From Labrys miyagiensis (GTDB taxonomy: Bacteria > Pseudomonadota > Alphaproteobacteria > Rhizobiales > Labraceae), in contig NZ_BSPC01000096.1 of assembly GCF_030160835.1 (NCBI RefSeq), positions 121,135 through 185,134 of the forward strand: DNA of 64,000 nt, read 5' to 3'. Positions within the stretch are counted from its first letter, which is position 1; every line of letters starts with the position of its first letter. Shown here piece by piece: positions 17,222-26,466 of this stretch. The notes below the pieces were generated by a model, which saw nothing but the letters and a program-made list of their open reading frames with translations, did not search any database and had not been told where the DNA came from. A program made the translations under genes and the position numbers.

Positions 17222-19435
17222 GTGACGGCGCCTTTCCGCCTGATGCGGCAATATGAACTCGTCGACAAGGTCCGGGCCTATAATCCGGCCGTGAACGAGG
17301 ATCTCCTGAACGCCGCCTATGTCTATGCCATGCAGAAACATGGCGCGCAGTTCCGCGCCTCCGGCGATCCCTATTTCTCCCATCCCCTCCAGGTCGCCTC
17401 GCTCCTCACCGACCTCAAGCTTGACGATGCCACCATCGCGGCCGCGCTTCTGCACGACACCATCGAGGACACGGACGCCACCCGCGGCGAGATCGAGCGG
17501 CGTTTCGGCAAGGAGATCGCCGCCCTTGTCGACGGCCTGACCAAGATCAAGAAGCTGGATCTCGTCTCCAAGGAGGCCAAGCAGGCCGAGAACCTGCGCA
17601 AGCTCCTGCTGGCCATCGTGGAGGACGTGCGCGTCCTTCTCGTCAAGCTCGCCGATCGCCTGCACAATATGCGCACGCTCAATTTCATGAAGGCGGAGAA
17701 GCGCGCCCGCATCGCCCAGGAGACGCTCGACATCTATGCGCCGCTTGCCGGTCGCATGGGTATGCAGGACATGCGCGAGGAGTTGGAGGATCTGTCCTTC
17801 CACGAACTGCAGCCCGCGCATTACGAGACCATCGTTCGCCGCCTTGAGGGGCTGAAGCGCCGCAACGGCGCGCTGATCGCCGAGATCGAGAACGATCTGC
17901 GTGAGCAACTACGCGAACGGGGGATCGAGGCCACCGTCAAGGGCCGCGAGAAGCGACCCTATTCGATCTTCAAGAAGACCGAGCAGAAGCAGGTCGCCTT
18001 CGAGCAGCTTTCCGACATCTTCGCCTTCCGCGTGCTGGTTGGCACGGTGGAGGATTGCTATCGCGCGCTCGGCATCGTCCACACCAAATGGCCGCTCGTG
18101 CCGGGGCGTTTCAAGGACTACATCTCGACGCCCAAGCAGAATGACTATCGCTCGCTGCACACAACGGTGATCGGGCCCGGCCAGCAGCGCGTGGAACTGC
18201 AGATCCGCACCGATGACATGCACCGCATCGCCGAATTCGGCATCGCCGCCCATGCGCTCTACAAGGAGAACAAGGCAGGCGACACGCAGCGCCTCGAAGG
18301 CGAGAGCCGCGCCTTCGCCTGGCTGCGCCGCACCATGGCCATGCTGGCGGAAGGCGACAATCCCGAGGAGTTCCTGGAGCATACAAAGCTCGAGCTCTTC
18401 CAGGACCAGGTCTTCTGCTTCACGCCCAAAGGCAAGCTGATCACCCTGCCCCGCGGCGCCAATGCCATCGACTTCGCCTATGCCGTGCACACCGATGTCG
18501 GCAATACGGCGGTGGGCTGCCGCGTCAACGGCCGCACGGCGCCGCTGGTGTCCGAGCTCTACAACGGCGACGAAGTCGCCATCATCACCGCCAAGGAGCA
18601 GACGCCGCCCGCTGCCTGGGAGACGCTGGTCGTCACCGGCCGCGCCCGCGCCGCCATCCGCAAGGCGACGCGCAGCGCCGTGCGCGCCCAATATGCGGGG
18701 CTGGGGCAGCGCATCATCGAGCGTGCCTTCGAGCGCCTCGACAAGACCTATTCGCCGGATGCCCTGCAGGGCGCTTTGAAGCGGCTCGCCCGCAAGAGCG
18801 TCGAGGACGTGCTGACAGCGGTCGGCCGCGGCGAGATGCGTTCGCAGGACGTGGTGCGGGCCGTCTTTCCGGATTTCAAGGTCGAGCAATCGAGCCACGC
18901 GGCCGCTGGCCTCGACGAGACCTGGTTCGGCCTGCAAGGCGGCCAGAACCTGCGCTTCAAGCTGCCGAGCGGGGGCGATCCCGCCTCGGCTGCCATTCCC
19001 GTGCGTGGCCTGATGGGCGATCTGCCGGTGCGCTTCTCGGACGGCGGCGCCGTGCCGGGGGACCGCATCGTCGCAATCCTCACCCCGGGCGAGGCGATCA
19101 CCATCTATCCCATCCAGTCGCCGGCGTTGGCCAATTTCGAGGATCGTCCCGAACTCTGGCTCGATGTGCGCTGGGATCTCGAAGCGACGCGGGCCGAGCG
19201 CTACCCGGCGAGGATCCAGGTCGTCTCGATCAATGAGCCGGGCACCCTGGCGCAGATCGCCCAGGTCATCGCCGAGACGGACGGCAATATCGACAACCTC
19301 GCCATGCAGCGCCGCTCCTTCGATATGACCGAGATGATCATCGATCTGGAGGTCTACGACCTCAAGCATCTGCTCGCCATCATCGACGGCCTGCGCGCTC
19401 GCAAGGTGGTGAGCGAGGTCACGCGCATCGTGTGA
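17222..19435 (+). CDS. rsh: Bifunctional (p)ppGpp synthetase/hydrolase (RSH)
   Basis: 737-residue stringent-response enzyme that makes and degrades (p)ppGpp. Domain order is N-terminal HD hydrolase (FSHPLQVASLL; HDTIEDTDA; LADRLHNMRTLNFM), RelA/SpoT synthetase (RPYSIFKKTEQKQ, GRFKDYIS, PKQNDYRSLHTTV), TGS (CFTPKGKLITLPRGANAIDF) and C-terminal ACT from about 665. Both catalytic halves look intact, as expected for the single long RSH of alphaproteobacteria. The start is GTG at 17222, 7 bp after GGGAG. The position after rpoZ is conserved in the class. Confidence 0.96.
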   Translation: MTAPFRLMRQYELVDKVRAYNPAVNEDLLNAAYVYAMQKHGAQFRASGDPYFSHPLQVASLLTDLKLDDATIAAALLHDTIEDTDATRGEIERRFGKEIAALVDGLTKIKKLDLVSKEAKQAENLRKLLLAIVEDVRVLLVKLADRLHNMRTLNFMKAEKRARIAQETLDIYAPLAGRMGMQDMREELEDLSFHELQPAHYETIVRRLEGLKRRNGALIAEIENDLREQLRERGIEATVKGREKRPYSIFKKTEQKQVAFEQLSDIFAFRVLVGTVEDCYRALGIVHTKWPLVPGRFKDYISTPKQNDYRSLHTTVIGPGQQRVELQIRTDDMHRIAEFGIAAHALYKENKAGDTQRLEGESRAFAWLRRTMAMLAEGDNPEEFLEHTKLELFQDQVFCFTPKGKLITLPRGANAIDFAYAVHTDVGNTAVGCRVNGRTAPLVSELYNGDEVAIITAKEQTPPAAWETLVVTGRARAAIRKATRSAVRAQYAGLGQRIIERAFERLDKTYSPDALQGALKRLARKSVEDVLTAVGRGEMRSQDVVRAVFPDFKVEQSSHAAAGLDETWFGLQGGQNLRFKLPSGGDPASAAIPVRGLMGDLPVRFSDGGAVPGDRIVAILTPGEAITIYPIQSPALANFEDRPELWLDVRWDLEATRAERYPARIQVVSINEPGTLAQIAQVIAETDGNIDNLAMQRRSFDMTEMIIDLEVYDLKHLLAIIDGLRARKVVSEVTRIV

Positions 19436-19760
19436 GCGCGGCATCGTCATTCCGGGCGAACATGGTGAGACCCCGGAATCCATGAACACAGCCTTCGAAG
19501 AACTGTGTTCATGGATTCCGGCGTTCCCACTCCCAAGCCCAAGCTTGGGAGGATAGGCCACAGCCGAAATGACGGTGGCGCCCTTGTTAACCCGAATTCA
19601 AAGCCTGGCCGAGCCTGCGAACCCTCCCGTGTGAAGGGAGTGCTCCCATTGTGGCGCCGCAGGCTGCACTTCCGAAATTTTGATACCGACGGCTGGATCG
19701 GCCATTGATCTGCGCTGCCGGTCGGCGTAGCCCCTACAGCCGGAAAATCGCAAGGAGCCG
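19436..19760. other. rsh-pyrE intergenic region with hairpin repeat
   Basis: 325 bp. The first part holds a long hairpin (listed separately) in a block starting GTCATTCCGGGCG, a style common in intergenic palindromes of Hyphomicrobiales. The rest shows no gene and probably holds the pyrE promoter. Confidence 0.5.
19473..19521. repeat. 19-bp perfect hairpin, intergenic palindrome
   Basis: Arms CCGGAATCCATGAACACAG (19473-19491) and its exact complement (19503-19521) flank an 11-nt loop. The outer sequence GTCATTCCGGGCG (19446-19458) and GCCGAAATGAC (19563-19573) is also partly complementary. There is no T run, so it is more likely a dispersed palindrome or mRNA 3' structure than a classic terminator. 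Confidence 0.75.
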
Positions 19761-20348
19761 ATGATGACGCAGGATGATGTGCTGGCCGAGTTCAAGGATG
19801 CGGGCGCCCTGCTCGAAGGGCATTTCATCCTTTCCTCCGGGCTGCATTCGCCGGTGTTCTTGCAGAAGATGTTCATCTTCATGGATCCGGTGCGCACCGA
19901 GCGCCTGTGCAAGGCCCTGGCCGCCAAGATCACCGAACGCTTCGGCAAGATCGACATGGTGGTCTCGCCCGCGGTCGGCGGCATTGTGCCGGGCTACGAG
20001 ACGGCGCGTGCCCTTGGCGCCAAGGCGGTGTTCGTCGAGCGTGAGAACGGCCAGTTCCAGCTGCGACGCGGCTTCCAGATTCCGGCTGGCGCCCGTGTCG
20101 TCATGGTCGAGGATATCGTCACCACGGGCCTGTCCTCGCGCGAATGCCTGGCGGCGATCGCCGAGCACCCGGGCGAGGTGGTGGGCGCCGCCTGCCTGAT
20201 CGACCGTTCCGGTGGCAAGGCCGATCTCGGCAAGCCACTGGTGGCGCTTGCGACCCTCGACATTCCCGCCTTCCCAGCGGACCAGCTGCCGCCAGAGCTT
20301 GCCAAGCTTCCCGTGGTCAAGCCCGGCAGCCGCGCGCTTTCCAGTTGA
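19761..20348 (+). CDS. pyrE: Orotate phosphoribosyltransferase
   Basis: Transfers phosphoribosyl from PRPP to orotate in pyrimidine synthesis. 195 residues. The PRPP-binding motif is [14 protein letters not shown], and [11 protein letters not shown] and [12 protein letters not shown] also fit the family. AAGGAG precedes two adjacent ATG codons (19761 and 19764); the second has the better spacing. pdxJ follows after 9 bp and acpS overlaps pdxJ, so this is the start of a compact operon. Confidence 0.96.
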   Translation: MMTQDDVLAEFKDAGALLEGHFILSSGLHSPVFLQKMFIFMDPVRTERLCKALAAKITERFGKIDMVVSPAVGGIVPGYETARALGAKAVFVERENGQFQLRRGFQIPAGARVVMVEDIVTTGLSSRECLAAIAEHPGEVVGAACLIDRSGGKADLGKPLVALATLDIPAFPADQLPPELAKLPVVKPGSRALSS

Positions 20349-20357
20349 GAGACACCC

Positions 20358-21125
20358 ATGTCCGGTAACACGCGTTCCAACCAGATCCGCCTCGGCCTCA
20401 ATGTCGACCATGTCGCCACCGTGCGCAATGCGCGCGGCGGCAAATGGCCGGACCCCGTACGGGCGGCCCAGCTTGCCATCGAGGCGGGCGCCGACGGTAT
20501 CACCGCGCATCTGCGTGAGGACCGGCGGCATATCCGCGACGCGGATATCCATCGCATCCGGGCAGAGGTGCCGGCGCCGCTCAATTTCGAAATGGCGGTT
20601 ACGCCGGATATGCTGGAGATCGCCCTCAAGGTGAAGCCTCATGCGGTCTGCCTGGTCCCCGAGAAACGCGAGGAGCGCACCACCGAGGGCGGCCTCGACG
20701 TGCGCGGCGGCGAGGCGAACCTGCGTAATGCCATCCCCCGCTTCAAGGATGCCGGCATCCGCGTGTCGCTCTTCGTCGAGCCGGACAGGGCCGTGCTGGA
20801 GGCTTGCGCGGCGCTCGGCGCCGACATCGTGGAATTGCACACCGGCACCTGGTGCGAAGCGGTGACGGGGGGGCAGGGCGGTCACGCCGCAGCCGAGTTC
20901 GAGCGCCTGAAGCTTGGCGCGGGCATCGCTGCCGGCCTCGGCCTGGAAGTGCATGCCGGCCACGGGCTCGATTTCGAAACCTCCGAGACGCTGGCCGCCG
21001 TGCCGCAATTCGCCGAATTCAACACCGGCCATTTCCTCATCGGCGAGGCGATCTTCGTGGGGCTTGCCGAGAGCATCCGCACGGTGAAATCAGCCATGGC
21101 GGCGGGCCGGAGCCGGGCCGTATGA
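20358..21125 (+). CDS. pdxJ: Pyridoxine 5'-phosphate synthase
   Basis: Last step of de novo vitamin B6 synthesis, joining 1-deoxyxylulose 5-phosphate with 3-amino-2-oxopropyl phosphate. 255-residue TIM barrel with [32 protein letters not shown] and [11 protein letters not shown]. Its stop overlaps the acpS start by 4 bp (ATGA), indicating translational coupling. The pdxJ-acpS pairing is widespread in proteobacteria. Confidence 0.97.
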   Translation: MSGNTRSNQIRLGLNVDHVATVRNARGGKWPDPVRAAQLAIEAGADGITAHLREDRRHIRDADIHRIRAEVPAPLNFEMAVTPDMLEIALKVKPHAVCLVPEKREERTTEGGLDVRGGEANLRNAIPRFKDAGIRVSLFVEPDRAVLEACAALGADIVELHTGTWCEAVTGGQGGHAAAEFERLKLGAGIAAGLGLEVHAGHGLDFETSETLAAVPQFAEFNTGHFLIGEAIFVGLAESIRTVKSAMAAGRSRAV

Positions 21126-21529
21126 TCATCGGCATCGGCAACGATCTCTGCGACATCAAGCGGATCGAAACGGCGCTGGAGCGTTTCGGCCGCCGTTTCG
21201 AGGAGCGCTGCTTTACCCAGATCGAGCGGGCCAAGGCGGCCGGCCGGGCCGACAAGGCCGGTACGCTGGCCAAGCGCTTCGCCGCCAAGGAGGCCTGCTC
21301 CAAGGCTCTGGGCAGCGGCGTCAATGGCATGCACGGCATCCACTGGCACGACATGGAGGTCGGCAATGATGGCGCCGGGCGTCCGACATTGACCCTTACC
21401 GGCGCGGCACGGACGCTGCTCGATACCCTCGTTCCGGCGGGGCACGAGGCCGTCATTCACCTGACTTTGAGCGACGAGCACCCGCTTGCGCAGGCTTTTG
21501 TGCTCATAGAAGCCCGTCCGCGAGGGTGA
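21122..21529 (+). CDS. acpS: Holo-[acyl-carrier-protein] synthase
   Basis: Transfers 4'-phosphopantetheine from CoA to the serine of acyl carrier protein. 135 residues. The metal-binding Asp is in [14 protein letters not shown], the Glu and Lys in [14 protein letters not shown]. The start ATG at 21122 overlaps the pdxJ stop. It is followed by 113 bp and then a signal peptidase gene, the usual acpS-lepB-rnc-era order of alphaproteobacteria. Confidence 0.96.
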   Translation: MIIGIGNDLCDIKRIETALERFGRRFEERCFTQIERAKAAGRADKAGTLAKRFAAKEACSKALGSGVNGMHGIHWHDMEVGNDGAGRPTLTLTGAARTLLDTLVPAGHEAVIHLTLSDEHPLAQAFVLIEARPRG

Positions 21530-21642
21530 ACGCCCCATTGCTGCCATAGAAACCGGGTCTGTCGTTGCGCCCGGAGTCGCCAAAGGTTATAGCAGCCGCG
21601 ACAGGGTTGTTCCGAAAGACAGCCTCCAAAGATGGAAGATCG

Positions 21643-22461
21643 ATGAGCGTGGCCAGCGAACCAAACAAGACGCCCAACTCCAGTGGCGCCGTGACGAAGA
21701 CTAAAGACGGTGGCATCGTCGAACTCATCAAGATCATTGTTCATGCTCTGATCATCGCACTTGTGGTGCGTACGGCCCTGTTCCAACCCTTCAATATTCC
21801 TTCAGGCTCGTTGATCCCCACGCTGCTTGTGGGTGACTATGTGATGGTGTCGAAATACAGCTATGGCTGGTCGCGTTACTCGGTACCCCTGATCTCGGAC
21901 ATTCTGCCGGCGGGCCGCATCTGGTCCGGCGACGGGCCGCAGCGCGGGGACGTCGCCGTCTTCAAGCTGCCCAGCGACAATTCGACCGACTATATCAAGC
22001 GCGTAATCGGCCTGCCGGGCGACCATATCCAGATGAAGGAAGGCCGGCTCTACATCAACAGCACCATAGTGCCGCGTGAGGCAGCCAAGCCCTTCCAGAT
22101 GAAGGATTCCTTCGGCCGCGATGTCGACGTGCCAACTTACCTCGAAACGCTGCCCAATGGCGTGAAGCATCGCATCATCGAAGTCAGCGGCGATACGGGC
22201 TATTACGACAACACGGAAGAATTCGTGGTGCCGGCAGGCCATTACTTCATGATGGGCGACAACCGCGACAATTCCGACGATTCCCGCGACATGACCAACA
22301 GCGGCGTCGGCTATGTGCCGCTCGACAATTTCGTCGGCAAGGCCCAGGTCATCTTCTTCTCGGTCGGCGATGGTCCGGAAGACAAGAGCGCCTCCGTGCT
22401 CGCCTTCTGGCAGTGGCCCTGGACCGTCCGCGGCAGCCGCCTGTTCTCGCTCATCCACTAA
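21643..22461 (+). CDS. lepB: Signal peptidase I (first tandem copy)
   Basis: Membrane serine protease that removes signal peptides of exported proteins. 272 residues with one N-terminal transmembrane helix (IIVHALIIALVVRTALF). The nucleophile Ser is in IPSGSLIPTLLVGD, the general-base Lys in DYIKRVIGLPGD, and the MMGDNRDNSDDSR box follows. The ATG at 21643, after GGAAG, fits better than an upstream in-frame ATG at 21565. A second, shorter paralogue follows 53 bp later. The gene order lepB-rnc-era-recO is conserved. Confidence 0.95.
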   Translation: MSVASEPNKTPNSSGAVTKTKDGGIVELIKIIVHALIIALVVRTALFQPFNIPSGSLIPTLLVGDYVMVSKYSYGWSRYSVPLISDILPAGRIWSGDGPQRGDVAVFKLPSDNSTDYIKRVIGLPGDHIQMKEGRLYINSTIVPREAAKPFQMKDSFGRDVDVPTYLETLPNGVKHRIIEVSGDTGYYDNTEEFVVPAGHYFMMGDNRDNSDDSRDMTNSGVGYVPLDNFVGKAQVIFFSVGDGPEDKSASVLAFWQWPWTVRGSRLFSLIH

Positions 22462-22514
22462 GATCAATCTTATCCCGTACCTCGGACTGAGGAGCCCGAT
22501 GTGCAGCTGTCGGA

Positions 22515-23213
22515 GTGGTGGGATATCGGGATTCGTCCGTGAAGAAATTTCTCATGGCAATTCTTGTCCTGGCCGCTGTGGTCGCTGCGGCCCAGCCTCG
22601 TGCGTTTTCGATTCCCTCCGGTTCCAATATCCCGACGCTCCTCGTGGGGGACGTGATCATGGCGGGACGTTTTAGCTATGGCGTATCAGCGGGCTCGCTG
22701 GGCTTCCCAGCAGGCCTGTTTAAAGGACGCCTGTTGGCCAGCGATCCGCAACAGGGCGACATCGCATTCTTTCTGTTCCCTCACGATCCCAGCGTGATCT
22801 ATGTCAAGCGGGTGATCGGCATGCCCGGCGATCGCGTGCAGATGAAGGAAGGCCGCCTCTATCTCAACGGCACGATGGTGCCACGCCAGGAGGACGGCAC
22901 CTATGCGCTAAAGGATATGTTCGGCCGGAAACAGGATGTGCCGAAATATATCGAGACCCTACCCAACGGCGTGAAATACGACATCATCGAGATCCAGGGC
23001 GACGTCGGCTTCTACGACAATACGCAAGAATTCCTCGTGCCGCCCGGCCAGTATTTCACCATGGGCGATAATCGCGACAATTCTGAAGATTCCCGTGATA
23101 TGACAGCCTCGGGTGTCGGCTTCGTGCCGGCCGACAATTTCATCGCAAAGGCCTGGGCCGTGCTCTATTCGACCAGTAGCGAACCAGGACGGACGTTCAA
23201 GCCGATCCAATGA
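22515..23213 (+). CDS. lepB2: Signal peptidase I paralogue (second tandem copy)
   Basis: Up to 232 residues. It shares long blocks with the preceding enzyme (QMKEGRLY; YIETLPNGVK; GDVGFYDNTQEF; MGDNRDNSEDSRDM) and keeps both catalytic residues, Ser in IPSGSNIPTLLVGD and Lys in YVKRVIGMPGD. The N-terminal anchor is short (FLMAILVLAAVVAAA). The long start is GTG at 22515; GTG at 22539, giving MKKFLMAIL with CGGGA 7 bp upstream, is more likely. The stop overlaps the rnc start by 4 bp. It could have a different substrate range or regulation from the first copy; that is inference. Confidence 0.92.
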   Translation: MVGYRDSSVKKFLMAILVLAAVVAAAQPRAFSIPSGSNIPTLLVGDVIMAGRFSYGVSAGSLGFPAGLFKGRLLASDPQQGDIAFFLFPHDPSVIYVKRVIGMPGDRVQMKEGRLYLNGTMVPRQEDGTYALKDMFGRKQDVPKYIETLPNGVKYDIIEIQGDVGFYDNTQEFLVPPGQYFTMGDNRDNSEDSRDMTASGVGFVPADNFIAKAWAVLYSTSSEPGRTFKPIQ

Positions 23214-23923
23214 GCGTGAAGAAGAAGCCGCCGCTTGAGAGCCTGGAAACCGCCATCGGCCATGTCTTTGCCGATCGCGGCCTGCTGGAGCGGGCGCTGA
23301 CCCATATCAGTTTTCTCGAGGGACCGGGACGCCTCCTCAGCTATCAGCGGCTGGAGTTTCTGGGGGACCGCGTGCTTGGCCTGGCGGTGGCGGACATGCT
23401 CTTCCGCGCCTTCCCGGATGATGAGGAGGGGGCGATGTCGCGCCGCCTGTCAGATCTCGTGCGCAAGGAAACCTGCGCCGCCGTGGCTGCTGACTGGGGC
23501 GTCGGCCCGCATGTGAAGCTCGGCATGGGCGAGGCCCAGTCGGGCGGGCGCAAGCGCCTGACCACGCTCGGCGATGTCTGCGAGGCCCTGATCGGCGCCG
23601 TCTTCCTCGATGCCGGCTATGAGAGCGCGCGCGCCATGGTCGAGCGGGCCTGGCAGGAGCGCCTGCATGCCCCGATCCGCCCGCCGAGCGATGCCAAGAC
23701 TGCGTTGCAGGAATGGGCGCAGGCAAGAGCGCTGAAGGCGCCGACCTACCGGCTGGTTTCGCGTTCCGGTCCGGATCACAATCCGCGCTTCGTCATCGCC
23801 GTCGATGTGGAGACGCAGGTTCCGGCCGAAGGCGAGGGCAAGTCGAAGCGCCTGGCCGAGCAGGCCGCCGCCACCGCCTTCATGGCGCGCGAGGGCATCG
23901 GCTTCGAGGGGAAGGGCTCCTGA
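23210..23923 (+). CDS. rnc: Ribonuclease III
   Basis: Cleaves double-stranded RNA, including rRNA precursors and structured mRNA. 237 residues: an N-terminal nuclease domain with the signature RLEFLGDRVLGL and the acidic pair in LGDVCEALIGAVFLDAG, and a C-terminal dsRNA-binding domain (KTALQEWAQ to KRLAEQAAATAFM). It is coupled to the preceding signal peptidase (ATGA overlap) and followed by era. Long composite hairpins elsewhere in this window would be plausible substrates. Confidence 0.97.
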   Translation: MSVKKKPPLESLETAIGHVFADRGLLERALTHISFLEGPGRLLSYQRLEFLGDRVLGLAVADMLFRAFPDDEEGAMSRRLSDLVRKETCAAVAADWGVGPHVKLGMGEAQSGGRKRLTTLGDVCEALIGAVFLDAGYESARAMVERAWQERLHAPIRPPSDAKTALQEWAQARALKAPTYRLVSRSGPDHNPRFVIAVDVETQVPAEGEGKSKRLAEQAAATAFMAREGIGFEGKGS

Positions 23924-23996
23924 ATTCCCCGCGCGAGCGCGCAAATCGCTGCTATAGTGAGAAAAATGCCGTTCCCGCATTCGATCGGGACGGCTC

Positions 23997-24923
23997 ATGG
24001 AAAATTCAATGAACGAAATTTCTGAGACCCGGTGCGGCTTCGTCGCACTGATCGGCGCCCCCAATGCCGGCAAGTCGACGCTGATGAATGCCATCGTTGG
24101 CGCCAAGCTCTCCATCGTCACACACAAGGTGCAGACCACGCGCGCCATCGTGCGCGGCATCGCCTTGAGCGGGACGACACAGCTGATCTTCGTCGACACG
24201 CCCGGCATCTTCCAGCCCAGGCGCCGGCTCGACCGCGCCATGGTCACCACCGCCTGGGGCGGGGCTGCCGATGCCGACGCGATCTGCCTGCTGGTCGACG
24301 CCCAGCGCGGCCTCGACGAGGGAAACGAGGCCATCCTCGCAAAACTCGCCGACACCAGGCAGACCAAGATCCTCATCCTCAACAAGATCGACGCGGTGAA
24401 GCGCGAGACGCTGCTGGACCTTGCGGCCCGCATCGACGCCAAGCAGAAATTCGATGCTACCTTCATGATCTCGGCGCTGACCGGCAACGGCGTTGAGGAT
24501 CTCCTCAACCATCTTGCCGGCATCATGCCCATAGGCCCCTGGCTTTATCCGGAGGACCAGATCTCCGACGCACCGCTGCGCTCGCTCGCCGCCGAGATCA
24601 CCCGCGAGAAGCTCTTCCTGCGCCTGCATGACGAACTGCCCTATGAATCAACGGTCGAGACCACCGACTGGAAGTCGATGAGCGACGGCTCGGCCCGCAT
24701 CGAGCAGACCATCTATGTCACGCGCGAGGGCCAGAAGAAGATCGTCATCGGCAAGGGCGGCGAGACGATCAAGGCGATCTCGATGGCAGCCCGCAAGGAG
24801 ATCTCCGCCATGGCGGAGGCGCCGGTGCATCTCTTCCTGTTCGTCAAGGTGCGCGAGAACTGGTCGGATGATCCCGAGCGCTATCGCGAGATGGGCCTGG
24901 AATTCCCGGTCGAGAAGCGGTGA
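23997..24923 (+). CDS. era: GTPase Era
   Basis: Ribosome-assembly GTPase that binds the 3' end of 16S rRNA. 308 residues. G motifs are GAPNAGKST (G1), DTPGI (G3) and NKID (G4); the C-terminal KH domain carries IVIGKGGETIKAIS. ATG codons at 23997 and 24009 are both possible starts. It lies 73 bp after rnc and 18 bp before recO. Confidence 0.97.
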   Translation: MENSMNEISETRCGFVALIGAPNAGKSTLMNAIVGAKLSIVTHKVQTTRAIVRGIALSGTTQLIFVDTPGIFQPRRRLDRAMVTTAWGGAADADAICLLVDAQRGLDEGNEAILAKLADTRQTKILILNKIDAVKRETLLDLAARIDAKQKFDATFMISALTGNGVEDLLNHLAGIMPIGPWLYPEDQISDAPLRSLAAEITREKLFLRLHDELPYESTVETTDWKSMSDGSARIEQTIYVTREGQKKIVIGKGGETIKAISMAARKEISAMAEAPVHLFLFVKVRENWSDDPERYREMGLEFPVEKR

Positions 24924-24941
24924 AAGCCGCATTGATCTCAA

Positions 24942-25673
24942 ATGGAATGGACCGATAGCGGCTATATTCTCGGCGTCAGGCGCCACGGGGAATCCAGCGT
25001 GATTCTCGAGGCGATGACGCGGGATCACGGCCGCCATCTCGGACTGGTGAGGGGCGGGCGCTCGCGCATGCTGCAACCTGTGCTGCAGCCCGGCAACGCG
25101 GTGCAACTGGTCTGGCGGGCACGGATCGACGGGCATCTCGGCAATTACGCCGTCGAGGGGCTCACATTGCATGCGGCGGACTTTCTCTCCTCGCGCCTGG
25201 CACTGTTCGCCATGAGCCATGTCGCAGCCTTGGTGCGGCTGCTGCCCGAGCGCGATCCCCATCCCGGCTTGCACGAGGCGCTCGGCCAGGTCATCGAGGT
25301 CTTGTCCGATGCCAACCTGGCACCCGCCTTGATCGCGCGCTTCGAACTCGAAATCCTCTCCGAGCTTGGCTTCGGGCTCGATCTCAGTATCTGCGCCGCC
25401 ACTGGCCGGCAGGACGATCTCATCTATGTCTCGCCCAAATCCGGGCGCGCCGTGAGCCGGGAGGCCGGCGCGCCCTGGCATGACAAGCTGCTGCCCCTGC
25501 CCGCCTTCCTGCGTGGGGAGGAGGGTATTCCCGATGCCGCCGACATCGCCGATGCCCTCAGGCTTACCCACCATTTCCTCGAACGCGATGTCTTCGCGCC
25601 TCGGGGTCTCGTTATGCCCGAGGGGCGGCGCGTGCTGGTTGAAGCCTTGTCGGCGCAGATGGAAAAGGGTTAA
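24942..25673 (+). CDS. recO: DNA repair protein RecO
   Basis: Recombination mediator acting with RecR and RecF to load RecA on gapped DNA. 243 residues: N-terminal OB-fold (MEWTDSGYILGVRRHGESS, MTRDHGRHLGLVRGG), then a helical bundle. The C-terminal zinc-finger cysteines found in some RecO proteins are reduced to one (SICAATGRQDD), so zinc binding seems unlikely. It closes the lepB-rnc-era-recO run. Confidence 0.95.
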   Translation: MEWTDSGYILGVRRHGESSVILEAMTRDHGRHLGLVRGGRSRMLQPVLQPGNAVQLVWRARIDGHLGNYAVEGLTLHAADFLSSRLALFAMSHVAALVRLLPERDPHPGLHEALGQVIEVLSDANLAPALIARFELEILSELGFGLDLSICAATGRQDDLIYVSPKSGRAVSREAGAPWHDKLLPLPAFLRGEEGIPDAADIADALRLTHHFLERDVFAPRGLVMPEGRRVLVEALSAQMEKG

Positions 25674-25730
25674 GAAATCCTTATTCCGCCCAGATCGTGG
25701 GTTACCAGCGGTCAAACGATCATCCAGAGG

Positions 25731-26261
25731 ATGGACCCCGTGACTGTTCCTGTCGTGCGCCTTCTGGCGATATCCCTGGCTCTGGCTACCGCGCTTCCGG
25801 CTGCGCCGGCCCTGGCCGGCTGGCGCGATGGCCCCTATTACGCCGACGATGGCTGGGGCGGCGACTACTACCCGCCGGCTCGGGCCTATCGCCCCGGTCC
25901 CGCCTACCGCAACGAGTATCAGCCCGATTACGGCTATGACCAGCGCCCCTGGGCCGGCCGCCGTCAGGCCTATGCCCCCTATTACGACGAGCCTGATTAT
26001 TACGGTCCCGGTGACAGAGGGCCGGCCGTGCGGCCGCGGGTGATCCGCCCGCCGCGCAATGTCGTCGTGGTGCCCGGTCAGCCGCGCCGTCTGGCGCCGA
26101 TGAAGCCGAGGACGGTGGTGGCCGTGCCGCCGGCCGTCAAGCCCGCGCCCGTACAGGAGGCGACGGCACTCCCCGTGCCGCGGCCGAATCTGGAGATCAT
26201 GGATTTCGATGCGGCGGCGGCTGTACCAGCGCCGACGGCACCAGCGCCGGCTGGCAAATAG
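25731..26261 (+). CDS. Secreted Tyr/Pro-rich protein of unknown function
   Basis: 176 residues. The signal peptide (LLAISLALATALPAAPALA, cut before GWRD) is followed by a Tyr-, Pro- and Gly-rich segment (WRDGPYYADDGWGGDYYPPA) to about residue 95. A basic Pro/Val-rich part (RPRVIRPPRNVVVVPGQPRR) and an Ala/Pro tail follow. No domain was recognised. The start may be the ATG at 25731 or, with better spacing from AGAGG, the GTG at 25740. Low-complexity secreted proteins of this type are common in Hyphomicrobiales envelopes. A composite palindrome begins 8 bp after the stop. Confidence 0.75.
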   Translation: MDPVTVPVVRLLAISLALATALPAAPALAGWRDGPYYADDGWGGDYYPPARAYRPGPAYRNEYQPDYGYDQRPWAGRRQAYAPYYDEPDYYGPGDRGPAVRPRVIRPPRNVVVVPGQPRRLAPMKPRTVVAVPPAVKPAPVQEATALPVPRPNLEIMDFDAAAAVPAPTAPAPAGK

Positions 26262-26268
26262 CATTCCT

Positions 26269-26458
26269 GGGATCGCAGGCATCCTTGCCTGCCCGTCGCT
26301 CAAGGGCATAGGGCTTCCATCGGTGTGCCGGTCTTCAGACCGGCATGCCCTCACCCTAGTCTAGGTGGAAGATGCCGGTCTGAAGACCGGCACACCAAGC
26401 AATGCCCCTTCCTCCCAACGCGCCGTTTCCAAGAGCAGGCAAGGATGCCTGCGATCCC
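26269..26458. repeat. Composite nested palindrome A (convergent gap)
   Basis: Two nested inverted repeats. The outer 24-bp arms (26269-26292, 26435-26458) begin GGGATCGCAGGC. The inner 25-bp arms (26322-26346, 26372-26396) carry GCCGGTCTTCAGACCGGC, itself a 7-bp-stem hairpin. Both pairs are perfect. The element starts 8 bp after the secreted-protein stop and ends 9 bp before the rlmB stop, so it fills the convergent gap. Bidirectional terminator and REP-like mobile palindrome are both possible. Confidence 0.9.
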
Positions 26459-26466
26459 GGGCGGCT

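Noticed and set aside
17909-19561. Long minus-strand open frame opposite rsh
   Set aside because: Antisense shadow of an intact RSH gene, with no recognised domain.
24648-26354. Minus-strand frame of about 568 codons across era, recO and the secreted-protein gene
   Set aside because: It covers three well-supported rightward genes and has no family match by eye.
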